A DNA stretch of 64,000 nt from Thiovibrio frasassiensis (GCF_029607905.1 NZ_JAPHEH010000001.1:1269530-1333529), one strand, 5' to 3'. Shown: positions 40,195-49,113, counted from the stretch's first letter. Notes: generated by a model from the sequence alone, not told the origin. Made by a program: numbers and translations.

Positions 40195-41457
40195 ATGGGC
40201 GAAGAAAGCGTTATGGGGAGCAAGGTCAAGGAGCTGTATAAGAAGTTGTGCAAGGATGAGTGGAATGCCGTCACCGCCGGGATCATCGTCGCCTTTTTGA
40301 GCGTGCTGATTCTGGTCTGGGCTCGGCCTTGGGGCGCGGTCGGCGCGATGCGCAACTGGGGTGAGTGGCTCATTTACGGAGCCGGCATGTGGGATACCCT
40401 TGGTCTGTGGGAAAAGGCGATCCCCAAGAGCCCCCTGCTGGACACCGGTTCGGTCATCGGTATCGGCTTTATTGCCGGGGCTTTTGTCTCCGCCAATCTG
40501 GGTGACAACTTCGACATCCGCATCCCTCCGGTTTTGGAGATGGTTAAAGGCATGATCGCCGGTATCCTCATGGGTATCGGATCAACCCTGGCCGGTGGTT
40601 GTAACGTCGGCGGCATGTATAACGCCATCGGCAACCTCGCGGCCAATGGCTTTGCCATGTGGCTTGGGTTGGTCCTGGGTGTAGTGCTTGGCCTCAAGTA
40701 TATCTACTGGGAGATGGAGCATATTTCCTGGGGTTCCGGTGGTGCCAAGACCATCGAGGTTCCGGTGGTCATGCGTCGGTTGCTGGCAGTGGCCGGTTTG
40801 GTTGGTTTGATCTGGGGCGCCTATGCCTACGGGGATAAGGTGATCAGTGTGGCTGATTACGACAACCTCGGCGCAGAAGACTATCTCGGCATTGCCGGTG
40901 GTTTGAGCGGTCTGTTGCTGATTGCCGCCGGTCTTGGCTATACCATGCAGCGCGGTCGCTGGTGTATGGTGCAGGGCTTCCGTGAGCCGCACATGACCGG
41001 GGATTGGAGCTTGGCCAAGGGCGTCATGGTAAGCATCCTGATGCTCGCCGTCGGTATTGCGGTGGTCAAGGCCACCGGGCTGCGTGAGCCGGTGCATTAT
41101 GTGCGCGGCACCTTCGGGATCGGCGGCGTGCTCGGCGGCTTCATCTTCGGCCTGGGCGCCATGCTGGCCGGCGGCTGCGGTTCCGGCACCCTCTGGCGGG
41201 TAGGTGAGGGTCAGATCAAGCTGTGGCTGGTGGTCCCTTTCTTTGGGGTAACCAATGCCATCATGAATCCTCTCTTCGACCGGTGGGGTTTGACCGAGGG
41301 CACTGCCGAGGCAAGCGGTCCGCTGGGCAAGTGGGTCTATATGCCTGATGCCCTGGGCTACGGCGGCACCCTGGCCATCATTGCGCTGGCCATGTGTCTC
41401 TGGTACCTGATTGCCAGCTGGAATGAGGATACCGGCAAGCTCATGGTTGAGATGTAA
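40195..41457 (+). CDS. YeeE/YedE (TsuA-like) sulfur-compound transporter
   Basis: A 420-residue polytopic membrane protein with about 10-12 hydrophobic segments. It has the two YeeE/YedE repeats: TLAGGCNVGGMYNAIGNLAANG (Cys136) and MLAGGCGSGTLWRVGEGQ. A third conserved Cys lies in MQRGRWCMVQGFREPHMTGDW. In TsuA these Cys relay thiosulfate across the membrane; the substrate here may be thiosulfate or another sulfane-sulfur compound. It starts at ATG 40195 behind AGAGGAGG. The 459-nt intergenic region to tusA (39736-40194) is AT-rich; I see a possible TTGACA at 40049 without a clear -10, and no gene. It ends in a strong terminator. Confidence 0.92.
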   Translation: MGEESVMGSKVKELYKKLCKDEWNAVTAGIIVAFLSVLILVWARPWGAVGAMRNWGEWLIYGAGMWDTLGLWEKAIPKSPLLDTGSVIGIGFIAGAFVSANLGDNFDIRIPPVLEMVKGMIAGILMGIGSTLAGGCNVGGMYNAIGNLAANGFAMWLGLVLGVVLGLKYIYWEMEHISWGSGGAKTIEVPVVMRRLLAVAGLVGLIWGAYAYGDKVISVADYDNLGAEDYLGIAGGLSGLLLIAAGLGYTMQRGRWCMVQGFREPHMTGDWSLAKGVMVSILMLAVGIAVVKATGLREPVHYVRGTFGIGGVLGGFIFGLGAMLAGGCGSGTLWRVGEGQIKLWLVVPFFGVTNAIMNPLFDRWGLTEGTAEASGPLGKWVYMPDALGYGGTLAIIALAMCLWYLIASWNEDTGKLMVEM

Positions 41458-41494
41458 GTTCGCAGTCGTGTCGCTGGTCGGCATGGGTGATATT

Positions 41495-41535
41495 GATCGC
41501 ATTCCCCGGTGTTCCGGGGGGTGCGATTTTTTTTG
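41495..41535 (+). terminator. Intrinsic terminator after the YeeE/YedE gene
   Basis: Nested stem ATCGCA...TGCGAT (41496-41501 with 41522-41527) enclosing CCCCGG / CCGGGG (41504-41509 with 41514-41519), loop TGTT, is followed by eight T (41527-41534). Confidence 0.93.
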
Positions 41536-41578
41536 TCTGCCACCCCCGTAGCCTGGCGGGGAAAGGTTATTTCCCTTG

Positions 41579-41775
41579 ACAGTGCTTTGCCTGTCGTCCT
41601 AGCATTGTGGTAGGCGGTTGTGCAAGCCTCAGACATTGAAAGCTTGTGCCGGCACAAGGGGCCGTAGCAAAGCTGTGGAGCTGTCAAGCGGCGATGTTCT
41701 GAAATGTAGAGGGTTTTCCGCGGCCCCTAAGCCTCATGCCGAGGCGCGCCATTTTTGTGTCCGCAGGGTGGTTTT
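41579..41775 (+). promoter_or_regulatory. Candidate promoter and structured leader upstream of the REC-GAF-kinase
   Basis: TTGACA near 41578 with a weak TAGCAT 18 nt later precedes about 170 nt of hairpin-rich leader. It contains the perfect 16-nt palindrome CTTGTGCCGGCACAAG (41643-41658), GTAGCAAAGCTGTGGAGCTG, and GCCTC / GAGGC near 41731-41745 shortly before a T-run. I cannot place it in a known riboswitch class. Confidence 0.4.
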
Positions 41776-43710
41776 ATGGTCGAGGCGGTTTCCGGGCTAC
41801 ACCAACATGTCTCCATTTCCTTGGGGCAACTGCTGCAAAACGGCGAGATTGTCGCCATTGTTGATGATGATGCGGCAATCCGCGAGCCGCTCAGGGTCTA
41901 TTTTGAAGAGCATGGGTTGGCCGTGGCTGAATGCGCCTCGGCGACAGAGCTTATGCAGGTGCTGGCCTCCCGGAATGTGGCCCTGGTTCTTCTTGACATC
42001 GGTCTTCCTGATACCGATGGCCTTTCTCTCCTCCCCCAGATTGTAGGGCAATACCCCGATGCCGCAGTGGTGATGCTCACCGGCGTTTCCGAGCTGCGGG
42101 TGGTTCTGGACTGCATGCGCAAGGGCGCCACCGATTACCTGTCCAAGCCGGTGCAGTTTGAAGAAATATTCCATGTGGCGCGCAAGGCCCTGGAGAAGCG
42201 GCGGCTGGTTTTTGAAAACCGTAAATATCAGGAGGAGTTGGAGGAGGCGCATTTCAGGATCCAGCTGCTGCATCAGTTGTCGGTGAAGATGAATAGCGTC
42301 TATTTGAGCACCGTGGAGCTTGATCAGATTTTACGGGCGGTTCTGGTGGGGATCACCTCTCGGGAGGGGTTGGGCTTTAACCGGGCGTTTCTGGCCATGT
42401 TCGATGGGGATGGACGGTTTTTGCGGGGGAAGATGGCCATTGGTCCAGGTTCTCGGGAAGAGGCCGGACGTGTTTGGGAGGAGATCGAAGAACGGGACCT
42501 TAATTTTTTAGAAATCGTTGATAATTTGAAGGAAACCACCACAAGCCATGACGCAGCGGTCAATGCCATTGTTAAGAATTTGGTGATTTCGGTCGAAGAG
42601 ACGGGGAATATTTTGATCAATTCCGTGCTGAGCCGCAGGAGTTTCAGGGTTTCGCCGGAAAACGGCTGGGTGCCGAACCCCATTGAGCGGCGGATCGGCA
42701 ATGGCAACAGGCGGTACAACGGGGCTGCGCTGCATGAGCGTCGGGAAAATGCGGAGGTGGGGGCGCTTGCTGTTCTTGGGGTGCCCAGGGATCTCATCAA
42801 CATCCTTGATGAGGATTCCTTTGTCGTGGTGCCGCTCTATTCCCCTGGCCGCGCCTTCGGGGTGATTATTGCCGATAATTATGTGACCCGGCGGTTCATT
42901 GAGGACGGTCATGTCGGAGCCCTGGAGCTTTTTGCCAGTCAGGCCAGCCTGGCCATCGAACAGAGTCATCTGTACAACGAGATGCAGCAGAAGGTTGCCG
43001 AGCTTGAGGCGGTGAACCAAGAGCTTGATCGGAACAAGGATCTGCTGGTCGAAGCGGAGCGTTATTCCGCCTTGGGTCATATGGCGGCCCAGTTGGTCCA
43101 TATCGTCAGGAACCCCATTACCTCCATTGGCGGGGTCTCCCGGATCCTGAAGAAAAAAAATGTCGATGCCGAGTGGGAAAAATATCTGAATGTAATTATC
43201 CACGAAACCGAGCGGGTGGAGTCCACCCTGGAGGATCTTTTTGATTTTGTGGGGCAAGGCGAGATCCACCAGGAGGAACTCCCGCTCTGCGCGCTGATTA
43301 GGAAAACGGCCCTCTTGCTTCAGTCGAGCATGGCGAAGCATGGCGTGACCTGGGAGATGGAATGTCCCTCGCCGGAACCGGTTGTCCAAGGAGATCTGCA
43401 TCAGATCCGCCTGGTGTTTCTCCATCTGTTCAAGAATGCGGTGGAGGCCATGGGTGATGGGGGGAGGTTGACCATTGTCGTGGCTACCCAGGAAGGGCAG
43501 GTCATTGTCTCGGTCATCGATACCGGCCCCGGAATCCCTGAATCCTATCTGGATAAGGCCAAGGATCCGTTTTTTACCACCAAGACATATGGCACCGGTA
43601 TGGGGTTGACCCTGGTGGAACGGATTGTCCGTGCCCATGGCGGCAGTTTTTCTCTCAAGCCCCACCTGGGCGGCGGTCTGGAAGTCAGGGTGGTTCTGCC
43701 TCTCCCCTAA
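41776..43710 (+). CDS. Hybrid REC-GAF-histidine kinase
   Basis: A soluble protein of about 644 residues without TM segments. The REC domain has acidic pair VDDDAAIREPL, phospho-Asp in LVLLDIGLPDTDG and Lys in LSKPVQFEE. A coiled linker leads to a GAF domain (about 160-395, GFNRAFLAMFDGDGRFLRG ... VVPLYSPGRAFGVIIADN). HisKA has a phospho-acceptor His in GHMAAQLVHIVRNPITSIGG. HATPase has LFKNAVEAMGDGG, DTGPGIPESYLDKAKDPFFTTKTYGTGMGLTL. The REC-first order suggests it is itself an output target of another kinase. I chose ATG 41776 (MVEAVSG); the frame opens at a TTG at 41755. A possible structured leader precedes it. Confidence 0.9.
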   Translation: MVEAVSGLHQHVSISLGQLLQNGEIVAIVDDDAAIREPLRVYFEEHGLAVAECASATELMQVLASRNVALVLLDIGLPDTDGLSLLPQIVGQYPDAAVVMLTGVSELRVVLDCMRKGATDYLSKPVQFEEIFHVARKALEKRRLVFENRKYQEELEEAHFRIQLLHQLSVKMNSVYLSTVELDQILRAVLVGITSREGLGFNRAFLAMFDGDGRFLRGKMAIGPGSREEAGRVWEEIEERDLNFLEIVDNLKETTTSHDAAVNAIVKNLVISVEETGNILINSVLSRRSFRVSPENGWVPNPIERRIGNGNRRYNGAALHERRENAEVGALAVLGVPRDLINILDEDSFVVVPLYSPGRAFGVIIADNYVTRRFIEDGHVGALELFASQASLAIEQSHLYNEMQQKVAELEAVNQELDRNKDLLVEAERYSALGHMAAQLVHIVRNPITSIGGVSRILKKKNVDAEWEKYLNVIIHETERVESTLEDLFDFVGQGEIHQEELPLCALIRKTALLLQSSMAKHGVTWEMECPSPEPVVQGDLHQIRLVFLHLFKNAVEAMGDGGRLTIVVATQEGQVIVSVIDTGPGIPESYLDKAKDPFFTTKTYGTGMGLTLVERIVRAHGGSFSLKPHLGGGLEVRVVLPLP

Positions 43711-43906
43711 CTGTCACTGTTGTTTTCCAGAGGTTTTCGCCCGCCCGTGTTGTTCAGGGAAGGAGCCGCAGGGGTACAGGCAAAAATGGGTGGTTCTCTA
43801 CCCCGCGTCCCGCAGTGTAAGCGGCGCGGCACCAGTTTGGGCATCCTGTTCACGGTATTTTTTGTTGATAACGGTTTACGACGTCGAGCGAGCAAGGTGA
43901 GTAGGG

Positions 43907-44992
43907 ATGAAAATCGGAGGAACACCCCCTGTTTTGCAGGGGATACAGCTCCCGGCTTCCGGCCAGAGTGATGGCGGGCCTAAACCGGCTTTGCCGGCAA
44001 CGCTGCTCTTTGGTCAGGGACAACTGGTCAAGGGGGAGGTGACCGGCTTTACCGCCGAGGGGAAGGTCCTGTTGGATATCGGCGGTCAGGTCATTGAAGC
44101 GAGGAGCGAGGTGCCGCTTAAGGTGGGCAGCACCCTCTGGCTTGAGGTGCAGCAGAGCGAGCCTCTCTGGCTGCGGGTGGCCGACAAAAAAGGGGCGGCT
44201 CAGGAATTTTTGCGTCAGTACTATGGTGATCCTGCTGCCATGGGCAAAGGGTTGCGGGGGTTGCTTGGTCTTGCCTTTCTCGCGGATGCGGAAAAAATGC
44301 TCGCCGATCAGGCCGGGATGCTGCAGAATTTTGCCAATACCGCCATGGGGCCGGAGGGTGACCCCGACCGGATCATCCGCCTATTGACCATGCTGGGCAG
44401 CGGCAGCGCAACCGAGAAGAGCGGCACGGCACAGTCGGGGGTGGGCCAGGAAAAACTCCACCAACTGGTTGCCCTTTTGGCCGAGGATCGGGGTGGGGTC
44501 CTAGGGAAGGCAAACAGCTCCGCCATGCAGAAGCTTGGGTTGCTCCTGGAGTTGCAGGGCGAACTCAATGCCCGGCCTGCGTCGGCACAGCAGGCGCAGT
44601 TTCTCTTGTTTCCCTGTGTTTTTGCCATGGGCGCTGGAGTGGGGCAGTGGCTCTTTACCCTGGACCGCGGGGATGAGCAGGCAAATCAGAGTGAGGAACG
44701 GGGGTATGCGCTTTCTTTTTTCCTGGAGATGAGCCGCCTGGGAGAGATACAGATCCAACTTCGGGTCAAGGGCCAGAGCTTGCAAGGGGAATGTGTCGTG
44801 AGCGGGGAGGCGGTGCAGGAGCATCTGGCCCCGCAGCTTGCCGAGCTGGAGGAACTGCTGGGCAACCTCGGCTATGAGCCGGTCCATTTTTCCTGCCGGG
44901 TTGCCAAGACCAGCATGTTGGAATCACTGAAAAGCGGCATTGAGGCGGCGGCGCAACTGGATAAGGTCAGGATTGTTGATGTGAAGGCCTGA
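43907..44992 (+). CDS. Orphan FliK-like hook-length-control domain protein
   Basis: A 361-residue protein without signal peptide. The Gln/Gly-rich N-terminal half contains a beta-rich segment (GQLVKGEVTGFTAEGKVLLDIGGQVIEARSEVPLKVGSTLWLEV). The C-terminal 90 residues have the FliK C-domain pattern FLEMSRLGEIQIQLRVKGQSLQGECVVSGEAVQEHLAPQLAELEELLGNLGY. ATG 43907 follows AAGGTGAG. No other flagellar gene is present. Its last 26 nt overlap the end of the convergent MFS gene. FliK controls hook length in flagella; here an orphan or a different export-related role is possible. The 196 nt before it hold no recognisable gene. Confidence 0.72.
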   Translation: MKIGGTPPVLQGIQLPASGQSDGGPKPALPATLLFGQGQLVKGEVTGFTAEGKVLLDIGGQVIEARSEVPLKVGSTLWLEVQQSEPLWLRVADKKGAAQEFLRQYYGDPAAMGKGLRGLLGLAFLADAEKMLADQAGMLQNFANTAMGPEGDPDRIIRLLTMLGSGSATEKSGTAQSGVGQEKLHQLVALLAEDRGGVLGKANSSAMQKLGLLLELQGELNARPASAQQAQFLLFPCVFAMGAGVGQWLFTLDRGDEQANQSEERGYALSFFLEMSRLGEIQIQLRVKGQSLQGECVVSGEAVQEHLAPQLAELEELLGNLGYEPVHFSCRVAKTSMLESLKSGIEAAAQLDKVRIVDVKA

Positions 44993-46508
44993 CGGCAGGA
45001 TCAGGGTCTTCGGGGCGGTGGGGTGCGGAATTGCCTCGAAGCCACGAGGCGGCCATGCCGAGCAAGCCGCTCAAACCTGCGCCCAACAAGGCGTAGTGCA
45101 GGGCAGTCAGGAAGGATGGCGTATGCTCCGGCCTGAAATCCCGGAGATCAAGACCGTTGGTAACCCCTCGAAACGACAAGGAGAAGAGCAGGGCGGCCTG
45201 GGCGATGCCCAGGAGCATGCCCAGGTTTCGTGCCGTGGCCAAAAGGGCCGCGGCTGCTCCAGCCTTACTGGTCTCCACGTGGCTTAAGACCGAGGCGCTG
45301 TTTGGCGAAAGAAACAGGGCCTGGCCCAGGCCGAGCAGGCTCAATTGTCCGGCAATGATCAATGGCGTGGTGGAAGCCTCAATGGTGGTGAGCAAGAATA
45401 CCCCCAGGGTGGAGATGCCGAGCCCGAGAGTGCTGATGAGCCGGGCGCCGACCGAATCGGAAAGCCAGCCGGCCAGGGGAGAGATCACCAGGATCGAGGA
45501 GGGGATGGCCAGCATGACCAAGCCTATTCTCGAAGGCGGCAGGCCGAGAACCCGGTCAAGATGAAACGGGATGAGCAGAATCACGGCAAAGAGGACCATG
45601 AAGGAAAGGACGGCGCTGAGGATGGCCAGGCTGAAGAGCCGGTTGCGGAAAAGCGACATTGTCAGAAGCGGGTGCGGCAGCCGGGTTTCAATAATGATAA
45701 AACAACAGAGGGCTGCCGCCCCGGTACCAGCGGAAAGGAGCAAGCGGCTGACGGACCAGCTGGCCGAGGAGGCATGGGTCAGGGTCAGGGAGAGCAGGAC
45801 AAGGGCGCAAGACCAGAAGAGACTTCCCAGCCAGTCCAGCGGTCCGGTATAATGGTGCGTTGGTCCGGGTAGGATTCGGATGGCAAGAAAGGCGAAGAGC
45901 AACCCCAGCGGGACGGTGATCAAAAAAAGAAGGTGCCAGGAGGCGAGTTCGAGCAGGAACCCCCCCAGGCTCGGGCCGCTCATCAGGCCGAGGGAAACGG
46001 CCATGCCGATCAACCCCAGGCCGCGGCCCAGCTGTTCTTTGGGGAAGGTTTCCTTGATGATTGCCGGTCCGGTGGCCATCATCATTGCAGCGCCCAGGGC
46101 TTGCAAAAATCTGGCGGAAACGAGGATGGAGAGGGTCGGGGCGTAGGCGCAGGCCAGGGAGCCCAGGCCGAAGATCGACATGCCTGTGGTATAGATCCTG
46201 CCCCGGCCAAGCCGGTCGGAAAGATGGCCCCAGAAGAGCAGGGAGGCCGTGATGGTGAGCAGGTAAACCATCACCACCCATTGGGTGTCGGCCAGTGAGG
46301 TGTGGAAGTCCTTCATGATAAAGGGGAGGGCGATATTCACCATGCTGCTGTCCAGGGTGGACATGAAAACGCCGGTGGCCACGATGAAGAAGGTCGGCCA
46401 TTTATTTGCAGGGGAAGACACGGAAGGGATCTGTTGCCTCGGGGGAAAAGAGCGGGTTTTCGCGCCGGAGACAATGTCGCCGGCTGATTTTTTTGTACTG
46501 TATCGCAA
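44967..46508 (-). CDS. DHA2-family (14-TM) MFS drug exporter
   Basis: A 513-residue EmrB/QacA-type antiporter with about 14 TM segments. Motif A follows TM2 (GHLSDRLGRGRIYTTGM), and antiporter motif C is in the TM5 region (GLMSGPSLGGFLLE). The TM1 motif is TGVFMSTLDSSMVNIALPFIM. The substrate cannot be predicted. The first in-frame start is TTG 46508 with AGGATC 9 nt upstream. GTG 46421 is an alternative that would remove a Lys/Ser-rich leader. The gene is divergent from the inositol phosphatase and convergent with the FliK-like gene. Confidence 0.88.
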   Translation of the reverse strand: MRYSTKKSAGDIVSGAKTRSFPPRQQIPSVSSPANKWPTFFIVATGVFMSTLDSSMVNIALPFIMKDFHTSLADTQWVVMVYLLTITASLLFWGHLSDRLGRGRIYTTGMSIFGLGSLACAYAPTLSILVSARFLQALGAAMMMATGPAIIKETFPKEQLGRGLGLIGMAVSLGLMSGPSLGGFLLELASWHLLFLITVPLGLLFAFLAIRILPGPTHHYTGPLDWLGSLFWSCALVLLSLTLTHASSASWSVSRLLLSAGTGAAALCCFIIIETRLPHPLLTMSLFRNRLFSLAILSAVLSFMVLFAVILLIPFHLDRVLGLPPSRIGLVMLAIPSSILVISPLAGWLSDSVGARLISTLGLGISTLGVFLLTTIEASTTPLIIAGQLSLLGLGQALFLSPNSASVLSHVETSKAGAAAALLATARNLGMLLGIAQAALLFSLSFRGVTNGLDLRDFRPEHTPSFLTALHYALLGAGLSGLLGMAASWLRGNSAPHRPEDPDPAVRPSHQQS

Positions 46509-46585
46509 GTCGGCTGATCCTGCAAAGGGGATTGCGGGAAGGATGATATTTTACGAAGTGAAGCATATTGATTGTGAGGGATACA

Positions 46586-47452
46586 ATGGCTGGTATTTCA
46601 AGAGAAGGTGATGAGGAAAGGATTGGACCGTGTCTCGCGGGTTGCAAGGATCCCGCGCTGAAAGAGATTCTGCGCACCGCGGTGCAGGCGGCCCTTGCCG
46701 GAGGGGAGGTTTTGCGTGGTTTGTATGATCAGCCCCACCGGATTACCCACAAGGGGGCCATTGATCTGGTCACCGAGGCGGATGTGGCTTCGGAACAGAT
46801 TGTCCTTGAAATGTTGCGGCAGGCGGGCGGCGGTATCGGTTTTCTCGCGGAAGAATCACACTCCTCCTATGAAAATATCCCCCCAGGTCCGGTCTGGGTT
46901 ATCGACCCGCTGGACGGAACCACCAATTTCGCCCATAACTTTCCTTTTTTTGCCGTCTCCATCGCCTATTGTGAGGGAACAGTCAGCAAGGTAGGCGTGG
47001 TGTACGCCCCCATGCAGGATGAGCTTTTTTGCGCCTGTCAGGGCAGTGGCGCCTGGCTCAATGGTCGCCGGATACATGTTTCCGATGCTTCTACCCTGCA
47101 GGATTCTCTTCTGGCCACCGGTTTTCCCTATGCCATCGAGCAGGAGATCGAGGGGGTGATGGCGGTCCTCAAACGCATGCTGCTGCGAAGCCGGGGTGTG
47201 CGGCGGATCGGGGCTGCAGCCATCGATCTCGCCTATCTTGCCAGCGGCAGGACCGATGGTTTTTGGGAGATCAATCTCAAGCCTTGGGATACTGCCGCTG
47301 GGATGTTGTTGGTGAGCGAGGCCGGAGGCAGGCTGACAACTTATGATGGCAAAGAATATACCCCCTACATTCCGGAGGTGGTGGCGAGCAACGGGAAGAT
47401 CCATGGGGAATTGGTCGGACAGCTCCTCGATTTCACGCGAGAAAGCGCTTAA
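46586..47452 (+). CDS. suhB: Inositol-1-monophosphatase (SuhB-like)
   Basis: A 288-residue Mg-dependent phosphatase. The motifs are AIDLVTEADVASEQIV, the metal site FLAEESH, WVIDPLDGTTNFAHNFPFFAVSIA and WEINLKPWDTAAGMLLVSEAGG, all intact. It would dephosphorylate inositol-1-phosphate or a related sugar phosphate. ATG 46586 (MAGISREG) follows GAGGG by 5 nt; the TTG at 46568 is rejected. The stop overlaps the convergent marR gene by 4 nt. Confidence 0.92.
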   Translation: MAGISREGDEERIGPCLAGCKDPALKEILRTAVQAALAGGEVLRGLYDQPHRITHKGAIDLVTEADVASEQIVLEMLRQAGGGIGFLAEESHSSYENIPPGPVWVIDPLDGTTNFAHNFPFFAVSIAYCEGTVSKVGVVYAPMQDELFCACQGSGAWLNGRRIHVSDASTLQDSLLATGFPYAIEQEIEGVMAVLKRMLLRSRGVRRIGAAAIDLAYLASGRTDGFWEINLKPWDTAAGMLLVSEAGGRLTTYDGKEYTPYIPEVVASNGKIHGELVGQLLDFTRESA

Positions 47453-47877
47453 ATCCGGCCGATGATTTTTGCAAGAACGACGCTGAGCAGCATTTGTTCC
47501 TTTTGGGAAAGGGTGGCGGTAATCTCTTCGGTGAGGCGCAGGTGGTGCTGGTGGTGTTCGGCAAAAAGCTCCTGTCCTTTTGGCGTTAGGGCAATCAAGT
47601 AGGAACGGCGGTCCGTCTCGTGGGGTGCTCTGTGCAGCAACCCCTGCTGCTCCAGCCGGTCGATCATAACGGTGAGGGTGCCGGTGGTCACCCCCATCTT
47701 CTTGGCCAGCTCCTTCATGCGCAACGACCCGGAATGTCCGACAATCTCGATGGTGTGCATCTGGGGGGTGGAAAGACCGGAGTTCTTCACCACATCCTGT
47801 TCCCAGGAGGAAAGCTTTTCGTAGAATTCAACGAGCTGGTGGGAGAGTTTTTCTCTTTCGCTTCTGGGGCCGGTCAT
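47449..47877 (-). CDS. MarR-family transcriptional regulator
   Basis: A 142-residue winged-helix repressor. The helical dimerisation ends flank the wHTH (SLRMKELAKKMGVTTGTLTVMIDRLEQQGLLHRAPHETDRRSYLIALTPKGQEL). ATG 47877 overlaps the stop of the cation-efflux gene by 4 nt, so the two are co-transcribed. It therefore probably controls that transporter in response to a metal or another small ligand. No Cys or His cluster that would bind metal is evident. Confidence 0.9.
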   Translation of the reverse strand: MTGPRSEREKLSHQLVEFYEKLSSWEQDVVKNSGLSTPQMHTIEIVGHSGSLRMKELAKKMGVTTGTLTVMIDRLEQQGLLHRAPHETDRRSYLIALTPKGQELFAEHHQHHLRLTEEITATLSQKEQMLLSVVLAKIIGRI

Positions 47878-48800
47878 GGCTTGCCCGCGCAGGTGTGTAT
47901 TTCAACGGTGAGATGGGAAAGATTGGTGAAATCGCGCAGCAGTTCCTTGTAGTACTCAATCTGTTGCGGGTAATGGGTGACAATGGAGATGATGGCCGCA
48001 TAATGGGCCGGGCCAACCTTCCAGACATGCATGTCCGCAATGCGGTTATCCAATGTGCCCTCGATTTTTTCCTTTATGGCGGCAAGTTCCTCGGTGCTGA
48101 TGCTGCCGTCGAGCAGAATGGCGCCGGTTTCCCTTAACAAACCATAGGCCCAGCGACAGATGACCATTGCGCCGACGATGCCAATCAGGGGGTCAAGCCA
48201 GTTCCAGCCGAGATATTTGCCGAAAAGCAGGGCGCCAATGGCAAGAACCGAAGTCAGGGCGTCGGCCAGGACGTGCAGGTAGGCCGATTTGAGGTTGTGG
48301 TCATGGTGATGATGGTCATCATCTTCCTGGCCCTGGGTGTGATCATGGTGGCCTTGCAGGAGAAAGGCGCAGGCGATATTGACCAGCAACCCGAGGACTG
48401 CCACGCCGATGGCCTCATTGAAATGGATCGGCTGCGGGGCCAGGATGCGCTGCCCTGACTCGACGAGCATGATCAGGGCAACGAGGATCAGGACGATGGC
48501 ACTGGCAAAGCCGCCCAAGACGCTGACCTTGCCGGTGCCAAAGGCAAAAGCCGTGTTCTGGGCATGTTTTCTGGCAAACCGGTAGGCGAAGATCGTTATC
48601 AGGAAGGCGGCGACATGGGTGCCCATGTGCCAGCCGTCGGCCAGCAAGGCCATGGAGCCAAAGGCCATGCCGGCAGCAATCTCAAAAAGCATGGTGATGG
48701 CGGTGATGATCAATACCTGTCGGGTCCGTTTCTCGCCGTGCTCCTGGATGACGGCAAAATCATGGGGGTGTTGCCAGGGGTCAAGGGAATGGGTGTGCAT
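47874..48800 (-). CDS. DmeF-like CDF cation efflux protein (Co/Ni/Zn/Cd)
   Basis: A 308-residue cation-diffusion facilitator with six TM helices. The HxxxD-type ion sites are MALLADGWHMGTHVAAFL (TM2) and LKSAYLHVLADALTSVLAIG (TM5). Between them is a His/Asp-rich cytosolic loop (GHHDHTQGQEDDDHHHHDH), and a cytosolic domain follows. The N-terminal HTHSLDPWQHPHDF and the loop are typical of the DmeF cobalt/nickel branch. It exports divalent cations. ATG 48800 is the only good start. The partner marR follows at a 4-nt overlap. Confidence 0.9.
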   Translation of the reverse strand: MHTHSLDPWQHPHDFAVIQEHGEKRTRQVLIITAITMLFEIAAGMAFGSMALLADGWHMGTHVAAFLITIFAYRFARKHAQNTAFAFGTGKVSVLGGFASAIVLILVALIMLVESGQRILAPQPIHFNEAIGVAVLGLLVNIACAFLLQGHHDHTQGQEDDDHHHHDHNLKSAYLHVLADALTSVLAIGALLFGKYLGWNWLDPLIGIVGAMVICRWAYGLLRETGAILLDGSISTEELAAIKEKIEGTLDNRIADMHVWKVGPAHYAAIISIVTHYPQQIEYYKELLRDFTNLSHLTVEIHTCAGKP

Positions 48801-48955
48801 ATGAGTTCTCTCTGGTGAAAAAATGTCTGTGCCGTTTCGGGCGTACGGCGGATGGGCGGCAAAACAAAGGAACGATACAGATGCATTGCTTGAGTGTCAA
48901 GATGTTTGAAGGTCAAGCAATGTCGGGGCGGGAAAAGAGTCTGGCGGATGCTTCT

Positions 48956-48996
48956 ATAAAAAAAACGGCCTGCGCAGGAAGATATCCTGTGCAGGC
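48956..48996 (-). terminator. Intrinsic terminator of the cyd operon
   Basis: On the minus strand GGCCTGCACAGGA / TCCTGCGCAGGCC (48996-48984 with 48978-48966, 13 bp with one G-U or A-C), 5-nt loop, is followed by a U-tract (A-run 48958-48964). Confidence 0.92.
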
Positions 48997-49020
48997 CTGG
49001 GCTAACGTGTTTCGCTGTGA

Positions 49021-49113
49021 TTACAGCAGATCGGTTTTTTTGAGGGCAATGATGGCGCCCTGGTATGAGAGAACCAGGACCAACAGCCAGCTTATGAGCA
49101 GAATTGCATTCAT
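49021..49113 (-). CDS. CydX-like 30-residue membrane micro-protein of cytochrome bd
   Basis: Thirty residues (MNAILLISWLLVLVLSYQGA start, ending KKTDLL) with one TM helix spanning nearly the whole chain. ATG 49113 follows AAGGAG by 7 nt. It is the last gene of the operon DUF4492-cydA-cydB, 29 nt after cydB and just before the terminator. Its size, topology and place match CydX/CbdX small subunits, which stabilise the heme b595/d site. Sequence identity to E. coli CydX is weak, so this is based on position and shape. Confidence 0.72.
   Translation of the reverse strand: MNAILLISWLLVLVLSYQGAIIALKKTDLL

Noticed and set aside
42508-43665. A 385-codon antisense frame within the REC-GAF-kinase
   Set aside because: The kinase motifs fix the real strand and frame.
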